Below are positions 1-5,025 of a stretch of DNA of 5,025 nt, in pieces. The stretch lies in assembly GCA_024691045.1 (NCBI GenBank), contig JAILOC010000176.1, positions 1 through 5,025 of the forward strand, read 5' to 3'. Every line of letters begins with the position of its first letter. Position 1 is the stretch's first letter. The position numbers and the translations under genes are program-made. The notes beneath the pieces were generated by a model. The model was not told the origin of the DNA. It ran no database searches and saw nothing but the letters and a program-made list of their open reading frames with translations. Source of the DNA: Lachnospiraceae bacterium (GTDB taxonomy: Bacteria; Bacillota_A; Clostridia; Lachnospirales; Lachnospiraceae).

Positions 1-771
1 ATACAGAAGCTCCTGAGTCCTGCCTACGGCAAAAGAGGGAATGACTACATTTCCGCCTTTATCAAATGTCCTCTGGATGATATCCGCCAGCATGGTTTCA
101 AAATCGCCTTCGGGCTCGGGGGGATCCCTGTCGCCGTAGGTGGCCTCCATGACCACGTAATCGGCGTCCTTGGTGGGAATGGGATCCTTGATAAGGGGCT
201 GCATATGATGTCCGATGTCGCCGGAAAATACTATCTTCTTGGTGTTATCGTCTTCGGTGATCCACACCTCGATACTTGCGGATCCGAGGAGATGTCCTAT
301 GTCCGTAAAACGGATCTTGATGCCTTCGCATACATCGACTTCGGTATCATAATGGCACGCAACAAGTCTTCTTATCGCGCCCTCCGCGTCCTCCATTCCG
401 TAGAGAGGTTCAACGGGAGGAGCATCCTTGGTACGGCGGTTCTTCCTGTTCTTGTACTCCGCATCCATCATCTGGATGTGGGCACAGTCACGGAGCATTA
501 TCGAGCACAGATCGCAGGTTGCATCGGTTGCGAAGATCTGTCCCCTGAATCCTCTCGCATACAAAAGAGGGAGAAGCCCCGAGTGATCGATATGTGCATG
601 AGTCAGAAAAACATAATCAATGTTTGCCTCGGGAACCGGCAGAGGCACATTCTCGAAGGTATCGATACCCTGCTCCATTCCGTAATCCACAAGGATATTC
701 TTTCCGCATGCCTGTATGAAATGACGGCTTCCGGTAACCTCATGGGTCGCTCCAATGAATATTAATTTCAT
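1..771 (-). CDS. MBL-fold / beta-CASP RNA-processing exonuclease-like protein (3' part cut off by window edge)
   Basis: The first 257 residues of a metallo-beta-lactamase fold protein of the beta-CASP group (COG1236, CPSF73/YSH1-like) are visible; the gene runs off the left edge. The zinc-site motifs appear in order: D29 (motif 1), H58-A-H-x-D-H63 (motif 2), H160 in GHLLGSAS (motif 3) and D185 in SGDIG (motif 4). E209 in MEATYGDR then opens the beta-CASP segment, followed by the typical IPSFAVGRTQELLY at 244-257. In this family the two metals activate water to cut RNA phosphodiester bonds in the cytoplasm. Full-length relatives are usually a little over 500 residues, so about half is missing here. 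The ATG at 771 has a strong AAGGAG site at 779-784, 7 nt away. It lies 92 nt downstream of the previous minus-strand gene and may be cotranscribed with it or have its own weak promoter. The family is secure; RNA substrate and exact subfamily are not. Confidence 0.93.
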   Translation of the reverse strand, partial: MKLIFIGATHEVTGSRHFIQACGKNILVDYGMEQGIDTFENVPLPVPEANIDYVFLTHAHIDHSGLLPLLYARGFRGQIFATDATCDLCSIMLRDCAHIQMMDAEYKNRKNRRTKDAPPVEPLYGMEDAEGAIRRLVACHYDTEVDVCEGIKIRFTDIGHLLGSASIEVWITEDDNTKKIVFSGDIGHHMQPLIKDPIPTKDADYVVMEATYGDRDPPEPEGDFETMLADIIQRTFDKGGNVVIPSFAVGRTQELLY

Positions 772-778
772 AGCCCCA

Positions 779-784
779 CTCCTT
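779..784 (-). promoter_or_regulatory. Ribosome binding site of the MBL/beta-CASP gene
   Basis: AAGGAG on the minus strand lies 7 nt before the ATG at 771. It fixes this as the start and fits the family, whose N-terminus begins directly with a beta strand (MKLIFIGA). Confidence 0.8.
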
Positions 785-809
785 TTTCGTCACATTTTAG
801 TTAAAGCAG

Positions 810-838
810 GTGAACGAAGGAACCGTCCCCTTGTTCAC
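810..838. repeat. REP-like palindromic hairpin element in the intergenic gap
   Basis: The arms GTGAAC-g-AAGG (810-820) and CCTTGTTCAC (829-838) are fully complementary over 10 base pairs apart from one bulged G at 816. They enclose the 8-nt loop AACCGTCC. No T-tract follows on either strand, so this is not a standard intrinsic terminator. On the minus strand it would lie in the untranslated stretch between the membrane-protein gene and the MBL nuclease gene. From memory, repeats with a GGGGACGGTTCC core and GTGAAC/GTTCAC ends occur in many copies in some Clostridia, so I read it as one copy of a dispersed palindromic repeat. The hairpin is directly visible; the repeat-family assignment is inference. 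Confidence 0.6.
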
Positions 839-863
839 TATGCGTTTATCTGCCGGTCAGGAT

Positions 864-2006
864 TTAGTCAGTGATACCGGCATCCTCAAGGCTTCTGGGT
901 TCCTGTCTGGGAACATCCGCAAGATACCATGTACCGTTCTGCTTGATGAATACCCATACCGCATCGCTTCCTTCGTTCTTGGTCTGGTAAGCCGTTGAAT
1001 TGAACTTTACGATCAGATCGAAGGTGATGTCTGCGGAAACGCAGTTATCGCAATAGGTTACGAAATTGTCCGCATTTACGTTGTAGTAATCGTAGCTGGT
1101 TATGTGCGAAGTGGGATAGAAATTCGTCATAGCCGTGCTGAGCGATGCCCTGTACTCGGAATCGGGAAGAAGGTAATTATATACCGCTCCAGAGTTGACT
1201 CCGATGAAATGCTTTCCGTATGCTTCAACGATGGTCGGGATCAGTGCGTTGATCTCTGCCATGACATCCGCATTGGTCTGAAGGGGAGCACTGTAGGTGG
1301 TTCCCTCACATGTAAGCGAGACAGGTTCACCCGAAGCGGACACAGCCTCAACTGTCGGGTTGCTCCAGAGTCCCGTTATCTGATATGTGGTGAAGGTGGG
1401 AACATAGGTCATATACGATGTGACACCGGATATAAGATCGATGCCCTTAACAACCGCATTCCCGCTCTCGTCCTTCATGATGTCTTCGGAGGTAAGAGTT
1501 CTGCCCGATACGGATACGGTCACATCCGATGGAACGGTGATGGTATATACATCGGTCGACATACAGTACTCATCGGGATAGAACTTGTCGCATCCCCAGA
1601 TGTCCATATCGTAATCATTCTGTCCGACGACCCTGAGCGTGACATCTGTAACGGGCTCTCCCGCCGCCTTGATGACATATCTGGGGACCTCGGCGGATGA
1701 TGATGAAGATTCCTCTATTGTGATCTCTTTGCCGACAATGAGATCCTTGATATGCGCTTCGTAATCGAAAACATTGTAATAAGTCGATGAGGTGATAAGG
1801 TTATCGCCTCTCATAACGGTCTCGATCGCACCTGTTTCGAACGCTTCCCTGACCTCTGCAATGCCGTTTGAAGGAAGTGCGGATTCATAAGCTGTCAGAT
1901 ATCCCTTAAACCAGCGGAGGAAAAAGAATATACCGATGCAGCCGATAATAAAATAAATTGCAAGACCTAATCCAAAATAACTCTTTTTGCCGTTACTTCT
2001 GCTCAT
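864..2006 (-). CDS. Single-pass membrane-anchored extracytoplasmic protein of unknown function
   Basis: I do not recognise this 380-residue protein with certainty. It has a short basic N-terminus (MSRSNGKK), one hydrophobic segment at about 11-32, and then a long region with no further membrane span, so an N-in anchor with the bulk outside the cell is likely. A serine run (100-104) separates an N-terminal segment (about 40-98) from a beta-rich middle (about 108-240) that includes YTITVPSDVTVSVSGRTL, which resembles beta-sandwich domains of TcaA-like envelope proteins. The C-terminal part (about 245-365) ends in VWVFIKQNGTWYLADV, a pattern typical of NTF2-like folds. Outside the membrane there are cysteines at 139, 148, 233, 319 and 322, the last two forming CDNC. 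The ATG at 2006 is only 3 nt after the NAGPA stop, and its GGGGAGG site lies in that gene's last codons, so translational coupling is likely. An envelope role is suggested only by context and topology. Confidence 0.85.
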   Translation of the reverse strand: MSRSNGKKSYFGLGLAIYFIIGCIGIFFFLRWFKGYLTAYESALPSNGIAEVREAFETGAIETVMRGDNLITSSTYYNVFDYEAHIKDLIVGKEITIEESSSSSAEVPRYVIKAAGEPVTDVTLRVVGQNDYDMDIWGCDKFYPDEYCMSTDVYTITVPSDVTVSVSGRTLTSEDIMKDESGNAVVKGIDLISGVTSYMTYVPTFTTYQITGLWSNPTVEAVSASGEPVSLTCEGTTYSAPLQTNADVMAEINALIPTIVEAYGKHFIGVNSGAVYNYLLPDSEYRASLSTAMTNFYPTSHITSYDYYNVNADNFVTYCDNCVSADITFDLIVKFNSTAYQTKNEGSDAVWVFIKQNGTWYLADVPRQEPRSLEDAGITD

Positions 2007-2009
2007 CTC

Positions 2010-3125
2010 TTACGCCTCCCCGTTCATAATAGCCAGTGCATCGTAGGAGGTGTTCTCTTCGGTACTCCTGATGATAAATGCTGTGGGACATCTTCTGGGT
2101 CCCGTGGGTGAATAAGGATTATTGACTGTGATGCCGTTATACTCCATCTGTGTTGAAGTACCGCCGTCAAGGCATGCGGCATTTATCGCACCGTAATCCT
2201 GCATAATGTCGATCATTTCCTTGAAGGTTGCGCCAAGGCTGGATGCCTGACGTCCGTCGATAACGCACATAAGGATCGCACCGTCGGAACGCTGTCCGAT
2301 AGCGGTACGGGGATTCTTTCCTCCGCCGTATACATCGATGCTGGGAACCTCAAGAGGCTCGCCATCGATGATAAGGAACGGTCCGGTCTCATGCTTTACG
2401 TGTACGGCATCCCTTACTCCGAGCTCGAGCGCCTGCTGAACGGAATAGCCCTTGAGCAGGATGAGCTTATTGTCACCCGTAAGGCATACGAGATTCCACT
2501 TGCCGGTATTATTGTTCTCATAAACCGGCTGTCCTTCGGTGATGACTCCTCCGACGGGACATGCGGTATAGCTGTACGAACCCATGTCGACGAACTCTCC
2601 GCCGTTTACTCCTCCGATGGCCCCGTATCTTTCGCAGAACTTCTTAACGACATCTCCGTCGCCCTGTCTGAACTGATCTACGGTTCCGACAAATACGGTC
2701 GATGGATCCCGGATTATCATCATATATCCGTGATAGGTTCCGCCGTTGATCTCCTCGATGACGATGGGCTTTATACTCTCATCAACCTCGGCGGGATCTG
2801 CGATCTGGATAAGCTCGGTATTGGATGCGGTTCCGTCCTCTGCCTCAGGCATGGTGTTCTCCGCAACGATCTGATTGAAAGCATCTTCCCCTATGAAAAG
2901 CTTGGGAAGCCATTTAAGGGCACTTGTCTCATATGCGAACATAGCAAACTGGCTTCTGAACGCGGGAGAAGGGCCATGCATAGCCAAAAAACAGGCTCCC
3001 ACGAGAAGAATCAGAACAAGTGCTACAGTGACTCCGAGAATTGCGAAAAACCTTCCGATAACCTTTAATACTATCTTCGCGGTACGGATTCCCGAACCGG
3101 ATCTTCTTTCATTACGACTGGACAT
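2010..3125 (-). CDS. Membrane-anchored phosphodiester glycosidase family protein (NAGPA domain)
   Basis: This 371-residue protein has a basic N-terminus, one membrane segment at about 24-48, a linker of low conservation (about 50-120) and a C-terminal NAGPA domain (PF09992, formerly DUF2233). The domain's signature stretches are present in order: GGVNGGEF (171-178), GPFLIIDG (248-255), NPRTAIGQ (271-278), VIDGRQ (288-293), CLDGGTST (318-325) and RRCPTAF (344-350). The family is named after the human enzyme that uncovers mannose-6-phosphate by removing GlcNAc from a phosphodiester. Bacterial members are thought to act on sugar-phosphate links of extracellular polymers, but the substrate here is unknown. 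The membrane segment and following domain imply action outside the membrane. It sits 19 nt downstream of the GT2-GtrA gene and 3 nt upstream of the unknown membrane protein, as the middle gene of a compact operon. The start at 3125 has only a modest AAAGG site about 13 nt upstream, so initiation may depend on upstream translation. Confidence 0.93.
   Translation of the reverse strand: MSSRNERRSGSGIRTAKIVLKVIGRFFAILGVTVALVLILLVGACFLAMHGPSPAFRSQFAMFAYETSALKWLPKLFIGEDAFNQIVAENTMPEAEDGTASNTELIQIADPAEVDESIKPIVIEEINGGTYHGYMMIIRDPSTVFVGTVDQFRQGDGDVVKKFCERYGAIGGVNGGEFVDMGSYSYTACPVGGVITEGQPVYENNNTGKWNLVCLTGDNKLILLKGYSVQQALELGVRDAVHVKHETGPFLIIDGEPLEVPSIDVYGGGKNPRTAIGQRSDGAILMCVIDGRQASSLGATFKEMIDIMQDYGAINAACLDGGTSTQMEYNGITVNNPYSPTGPRRCPTAFIIRSTEENTSYDALAIMNGEA
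2015..2021 (-). promoter_or_regulatory. Ribosome binding site inside the end of the NAGPA gene
   Basis: GGGGAGG on the minus strand lies 8 nt before the ATG at 2006 and is formed by the Asn-Gly-Glu-Ala codons that end the NAGPA gene. The NAGPA stop (2010-2012) falls between this site and the next start. Ribosomes ending NAGPA would be positioned to start the next gene. Confidence 0.75.
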
Positions 3126-3144
3126 TTTACAGATACAACCTTTC

Positions 3145-4212
3145 TTATTTTTTAAAGACCCAGTTTCTCTGAATCTTGAAGCTTACAAAGAATAAACAAG
3201 TGTCTACAACTGCTTTGATCAGAGTCTTGAGCCAGTCGCTGCTGACATTGAAACAGAAGGTGAACAGCGCAACAAGCCCCAGAGACGCTCCGAGCTGGGC
3301 ACAAGCCAAAAGCACATACTTGGCGGCACTCTTTACCGTGCCCCCCTTATGCGAAAATACTGCCTTTTTATTGATCAGGAAATTGCAAGCCGCGGATATG
3401 ATCCTGGCAAGAGTTCCCGCTATAGTCCCCCTCGTTGCTTCAGCGATGAACTTAGGAATAAAAAGGAGAATAACTCTGAAACAAACCAAGTCTATTATAC
3501 ACGAAATCAACGAACTTGCGGCAAATTTCAGTATGACTCCGTAAATGCGTGCGGAATCACGGAAAGGGTGGAAATGCGAGGTCTGATTGTCATCTATATA
3601 GACTGTTTCGATGGGAACCTCGGAATAAGCTATCCCGTCCGAACCTATCTTTAGGAGCTGGTTGGTCTCATACTCGTATCTGTCGCCCTCAACCCTGGTC
3701 ATATATGAAAGAAGCGATGCCGGCACGGCCCTGAGTCCCGTCTGTGTATCCGAAACCTTTATCCCGCATACATATCTGAACACATTCCTGGTAATGACGT
3801 TGCCCAGCCTGCTCCTTAAGGGAACCTGGGGAAGTGAGAAATCCCTGCATCCTATAATGAAGGCCTTCTTTTCGATCATCGCGTCGATGCACTTTGCAGC
3901 ATCTTCCGGCGTGTGCTGTCCGTCTCCGTCCACGGTAACAACTCCGTCAGAATCCTTCCTTTCCTTCAGGACGTATTCGAAAGCCGTTTTCATCGCGCGG
4001 CCCTTGCCCTTGTTCACTTCATGGACAAGAACGGTGATGTTGTCCGGGTATTTATCCTTTATCCTGCCGAACTCTGCCTTATGTGCCTCATCAGATCCGT
4101 CATCGACCAGGATAACATCGGTAAAGCCTTTTTCTATCATGCCCGCTGCGGTCCCCGCGAGCTTTTCGTCCGGATTTAAGGACGGTATTATGACCTGAAC
4201 ATTATCGTACAT
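3145..4212 (-). CDS. Bifunctional glycosyltransferase family 2 / GtrA family protein
   Basis: This 355-residue protein fuses two domains. Residues 1-215 form a GT-A type family 2 glycosyltransferase of the dolichyl-phosphate mannose synthase kind: VIIPSLN at 7-13, LVDDGSDE at 35-42, NKGKGRAM at 67-74, the metal-binding VDGDGQH at 94-100 (D95, D97) and the acceptor-loop DTQTGLR at 155-161. Residues from about 222 to 355 form a GtrA domain with about four membrane spans and the hallmarks RIISAACNFLINKKAVF (270-286) and QRNWVF (348-353). By family knowledge, such enzymes move a sugar from a nucleotide donor to polyprenyl phosphate, and GtrA helps flip the product. The sugar cannot be told from sequence. 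I chose the ATG at 4212: it has AGAGG 5 nt upstream, and the protein then starts right before the first beta strand. An in-frame ATG at 4236 would add 8 residues but has no good binding site and would overlap the dyad. It is first in the minus-strand operon and divergent from the PAP2 gene. Confidence 0.95.
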   Translation of the reverse strand: MYDNVQVIIPSLNPDEKLAGTAAGMIEKGFTDVILVDDGSDEAHKAEFGRIKDKYPDNITVLVHEVNKGKGRAMKTAFEYVLKERKDSDGVVTVDGDGQHTPEDAAKCIDAMIEKKAFIIGCRDFSLPQVPLRSRLGNVITRNVFRYVCGIKVSDTQTGLRAVPASLLSYMTRVEGDRYEYETNQLLKIGSDGIAYSEVPIETVYIDDNQTSHFHPFRDSARIYGVILKFAASSLISCIIDLVCFRVILLFIPKFIAEATRGTIAGTLARIISAACNFLINKKAVFSHKGGTVKSAAKYVLLACAQLGASLGLVALFTFCFNVSSDWLKTLIKAVVDTCLFFVSFKIQRNWVFKK

Positions 4213-4217
4213 AAAAA

Positions 4218-4222
4218 CCTCT
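4218..4222 (-). promoter_or_regulatory. Ribosome binding site deciding the GT2-GtrA start
   Basis: AGAGG on the minus strand lies 5 nt before the ATG at 4212. The upstream in-frame ATG at 4236 has only a weak CAGG, so the shorter protein is preferred. The site sits between A5 and T5 runs. Confidence 0.65.
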
Positions 4223-4224
4223 TT

Positions 4225-4252
4225 TTGTGTTATCATTGAACCTGTGAATAAA
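4225..4252 (+). promoter_or_regulatory. Weak candidate promoter for the PAP2 gene
   Basis: TTGTGT (4225-4230) and AATAAA (4247-4252), 16 bp apart, would start transcription near 4259, about 30 nt before the PAP2 ATG. The boxes match the sigma-A consensus in only 3 of 6 and 4 of 6 positions. The -10 box falls within the dyad at 4235-4262, so a repressor bound there would block it. This is a guess from spacing and position. I found no better candidate for this gene. Confidence 0.2.
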
Positions 4253-4262
4253 CAGGATCAAT
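4235..4262. promoter_or_regulatory. Operator-like dyad between divergent genes
   Basis: The arms ATTGAACCTGT (4235-4245) and ACAGGATCAAT (4252-4262) are complementary at 10 of 11 positions, the exception being the A/A pair 4240-4257. A 6-nt centre, GAATAA, separates them. The dyad lies 22 nt from the GT2-GtrA start and 26 nt from the PAP2 start, nearly midway, where a regulator of both genes would be expected. Size and symmetry suit a dimeric helix-turn-helix regulator. It could instead act as an RNA hairpin in one leader, since neither side has a T-tract typical of a terminator. The symmetry is visible; operator function is inference, and no regulator gene is in the window. Confidence 0.5.
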
Positions 4263-4271
4263 CCAATAGTG

Positions 4272-4277
4272 AAAGGA
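4272..4277 (+). promoter_or_regulatory. Ribosome binding site of the PAP2 gene
   Basis: AAAGGA lies 11 nt before the ATG at 4289. The spacing is longer than ideal, but no better site exists for this or the next in-frame ATG. Confidence 0.5.
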
Positions 4278-4288
4278 AATACAATTAA

Positions 4289-4882
4289 ATGGACGCATTT
4301 TTGAACATGCCCTGGGATGGTCAGTTCCTTATCTGGCTCCAGGAAAACGTCAGAAGTGATGTACTCACTCCCATCATGAAGTTCATAACCCATCTCGGCG
4401 ACAAGGGACTCTTCTGGATCCTCATCGCAATAGTAATGCTCTTTTTCAAAAAGACCCGCCCCTTAGGTATCATGGCAGGGATAGCACTGGTCTTCTCAGT
4501 CCTTATCAACAACGTGCTCATCAAGCCCAATGTCGGACGCATCCGTCCTTACGAAGTGGTCGACGGCCTTAAGCTTCTCATTGAAAAGCAGCACGATCCT
4601 TCTTTTCCCTCAGGACACTCGGGCGCATCGTTTGCGGCTGCGGTCGTATTCCTTGTAAAGGGTCCTAAGAAGATCGGAATTCCCGCAATCATCGTTGCAG
4701 CCCTTATCGCTTTTTCAAGGCTTTATGTCGGTGTACACTATCCCACCGACGTTATCTGCGGCATCATCACGGGTACATTCTGTGCGATCATCTCATTCAT
4801 GATCTGGAGCATCACAGAGAAGAAAGCATCGCCCAAAGTTGCCGATATCCTGGCCATCGAAAAGAAAGAACAGGAAAAGTAA
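4289..4882 (+). CDS. PAP2-superfamily membrane phosphatase
   Basis: This 197-residue integral membrane protein carries all three signature motifs of the PAP2 phosphatase family. These are KPNVGRIRP at 79-87 (the K-x6-RP motif), PSGH at 107-110, and SRLYVGVHYPTD at 143-154 (SR-x5-H-x3-D, with catalytic H150 and D154). About five or six membrane spans can be placed, including 41-53, 60-78, 129-142 and 155-175, with a charged tail at the end. The family removes phosphate from lipid phosphates. Bacterial members include undecaprenyl pyrophosphate phosphatases (PgpB/BcrC type), phosphatidylglycerophosphate phosphatases and sphingolipid-type enzymes, and the sequence alone does not decide among them. 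The divergent GT2-GtrA gene makes polyprenyl carrier recycling the favoured guess. The ATG at 4289 has AAAGGA (4272-4277) at a rather long 11-nt spacing. A later ATG at 4307 has no binding site. Confidence 0.93.
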   Translation: MDAFLNMPWDGQFLIWLQENVRSDVLTPIMKFITHLGDKGLFWILIAIVMLFFKKTRPLGIMAGIALVFSVLINNVLIKPNVGRIRPYEVVDGLKLLIEKQHDPSFPSGHSGASFAAAVVFLVKGPKKIGIPAIIVAALIAFSRLYVGVHYPTDVICGIITGTFCAIISFMIWSITEKKASPKVADILAIEKKEQEK

Positions 4883-4892
4883 AAAAAATTTG

Positions 4893-4921
4893 TTGACAAA
4901 GAGTCTGCTTTTTAGTATATT
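4893..4921 (+). promoter_or_regulatory. Near-consensus sigma-A promoter of the tRNA-Gly gene
   Basis: A perfect -35 box TTGACA (4893-4898) and a -10 box TATATT (4916-4921, 5 of 6 matches) are separated by the ideal 17 bp. Transcription should begin around 4928, about 21 nt before the mature tRNA. Such strength is normal for stable RNA genes. No terminator is visible between the PAP2 stop at 4882 and this promoter, so readthrough from PAP2 into the tRNA is also possible. Confidence 0.9.
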
Positions 4922-4946
4922 AACTTTTGTCGTGCGAAAGCAGACT
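4902..4946. repeat. Perfect 10-bp inverted repeat bracketing the tRNA promoter's -10 box
   Basis: AGTCTGCTTT (4902-4911, in the promoter spacer) and AAAGCAGACT (4937-4946, in the tRNA leader) are exact reverse complements 25 nt apart. The -10 box and the expected start site lie in between. The right arm ends 3 nt before the mature 5' end of the tRNA. No T-tract follows, so it is not a standard terminator. Its role is unknown. Confidence 0.6.
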
Positions 4947-4949
4947 GAT

Positions 4950-5022
4950 GCGACAGTAGCTTAGTTGGTAAAGCGCCACCTTGCCAAGGTGGAGACCGCG
5001 GGTTCGAGCCCCGTCTGTCGCT
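4950..5022 (+). tRNA. tRNA-Gly (anticodon GCC)
   Basis: The complete cloverleaf can be drawn by hand. The acceptor stem GCGACAG (4950-4956) pairs with CTGTCGC (5015-5021). The D stem is GCTT/AAGC with loop AGTTGGTA. The anticodon stem CCACC/GGTGG encloses the loop TTGCCAA (4981-4987), giving anticodon GCC at 4983-4985. The variable loop is AGACC, and the T arm is GCGGG-TTCGAGC-CCCGT with one G-T pair. The discriminator base is T at 5022, as usual for bacterial glycine tRNA. The next bases are CTC rather than CCA, so the 3' CCA must be added after transcription. It reads the glycine codons GGC and GGU. The window ends 3 nt later, so a following tRNA gene in the same cluster cannot be excluded. 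Confidence 0.97.
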
Positions 5023-5025
5023 CTC

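Noticed and set aside
205..765. Long plus-strand open frame of 186 codons
   Set aside because: It lies antisense to the MBL/beta-CASP gene, whose motifs are all intact on the minus strand, and its translation shows no recognisable domain.
794..799. Minus-strand TAAAAT as a -10 box for the MBL nuclease gene
   Set aside because: The hexamer matches 5 of 6 positions, but at 17 bp upstream there is only TTCCTT, and the leader would be about 16 nt. It is too weak to call.
810..838. Hairpin as an intrinsic terminator of the minus-strand operon
   Set aside because: No run of T follows the stem on either strand.
2391..3068. Plus-strand open frame of 225 codons over the NAGPA gene
   Set aside because: The opposite strand encodes a clear NAGPA domain with conserved motifs, while this frame shows no family features.
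3662..4198. Plus-strand open frame of 178 codons over the glycosyltransferase
   Set aside because: It is antisense to the GT2 catalytic motifs and gives a serine- and proline-rich translation typical of a shadow frame.
4213..4226. A5-CCTC-T5 mini palindrome around the GT2-GtrA ribosome binding site
   Set aside because: A stem of only A-T pairs with a 4-nt loop would be very unstable, and A/T runs are common near start codons.
4213..4236. Longer GT2-GtrA protein starting at 4236
   Set aside because: The extra 8 residues (MITQKEVF) precede the normal family start, and the upstream ATG lacks a convincing ribosome binding site.

Overview
The window looks like chromosomal DNA of a Gram-positive, Clostridia-type member of the Bacillota. 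This is an inference from strong AGGAGG-like ribosome binding sites, one clean sigma-A type promoter, a GT2-GtrA fusion protein and a membrane-anchored NAGPA-type glycosidase, which are all common in that group. No species can be named from the sequence alone.

Layout. On the minus strand, read right to left from about 4212, lie a two-domain glycosyltransferase (GT2 catalytic domain plus GtrA membrane domain), a membrane-anchored phosphodiester glycosidase (NAGPA fold) and a single-pass membrane protein of unknown function. These three genes are 19 and 3 nt apart and look like one transcription unit. After a 92-nt gap holding a compact hairpin-forming repeat comes an MBL/beta-CASP RNA nuclease-type gene, cut by the left edge of the window. 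On the plus strand, divergent from the glycosyltransferase, is a PAP2-superfamily membrane phosphatase. After it a near-consensus promoter drives a tRNA-Gly(GCC) gene that ends 3 nt before the right edge.

How the genes may work together (inference). The GT2-GtrA protein probably loads a sugar onto a polyprenyl phosphate and helps move it across the membrane. The NAGPA protein and the small membrane protein sit outside the membrane, where they could trim or modify a glycopolymer. The PAP2 enzyme is of the type that recycles polyprenyl pyrophosphate. The shared divergent intergenic region carries a long dyad placed almost midway between the two start codons, suggesting co-regulation of both sides. 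The MBL nuclease and the tRNA gene are housekeeping neighbours.

I see no mobile element, CRISPR array or clearly novel defence system. The most unusual items are the small structured sites: the repeat hairpin at 810-838, the dyad at 4235-4262 and a perfect 10-bp inverted repeat that brackets the tRNA promoter's -10 box. There is no gene-free stretch above 300 bases.
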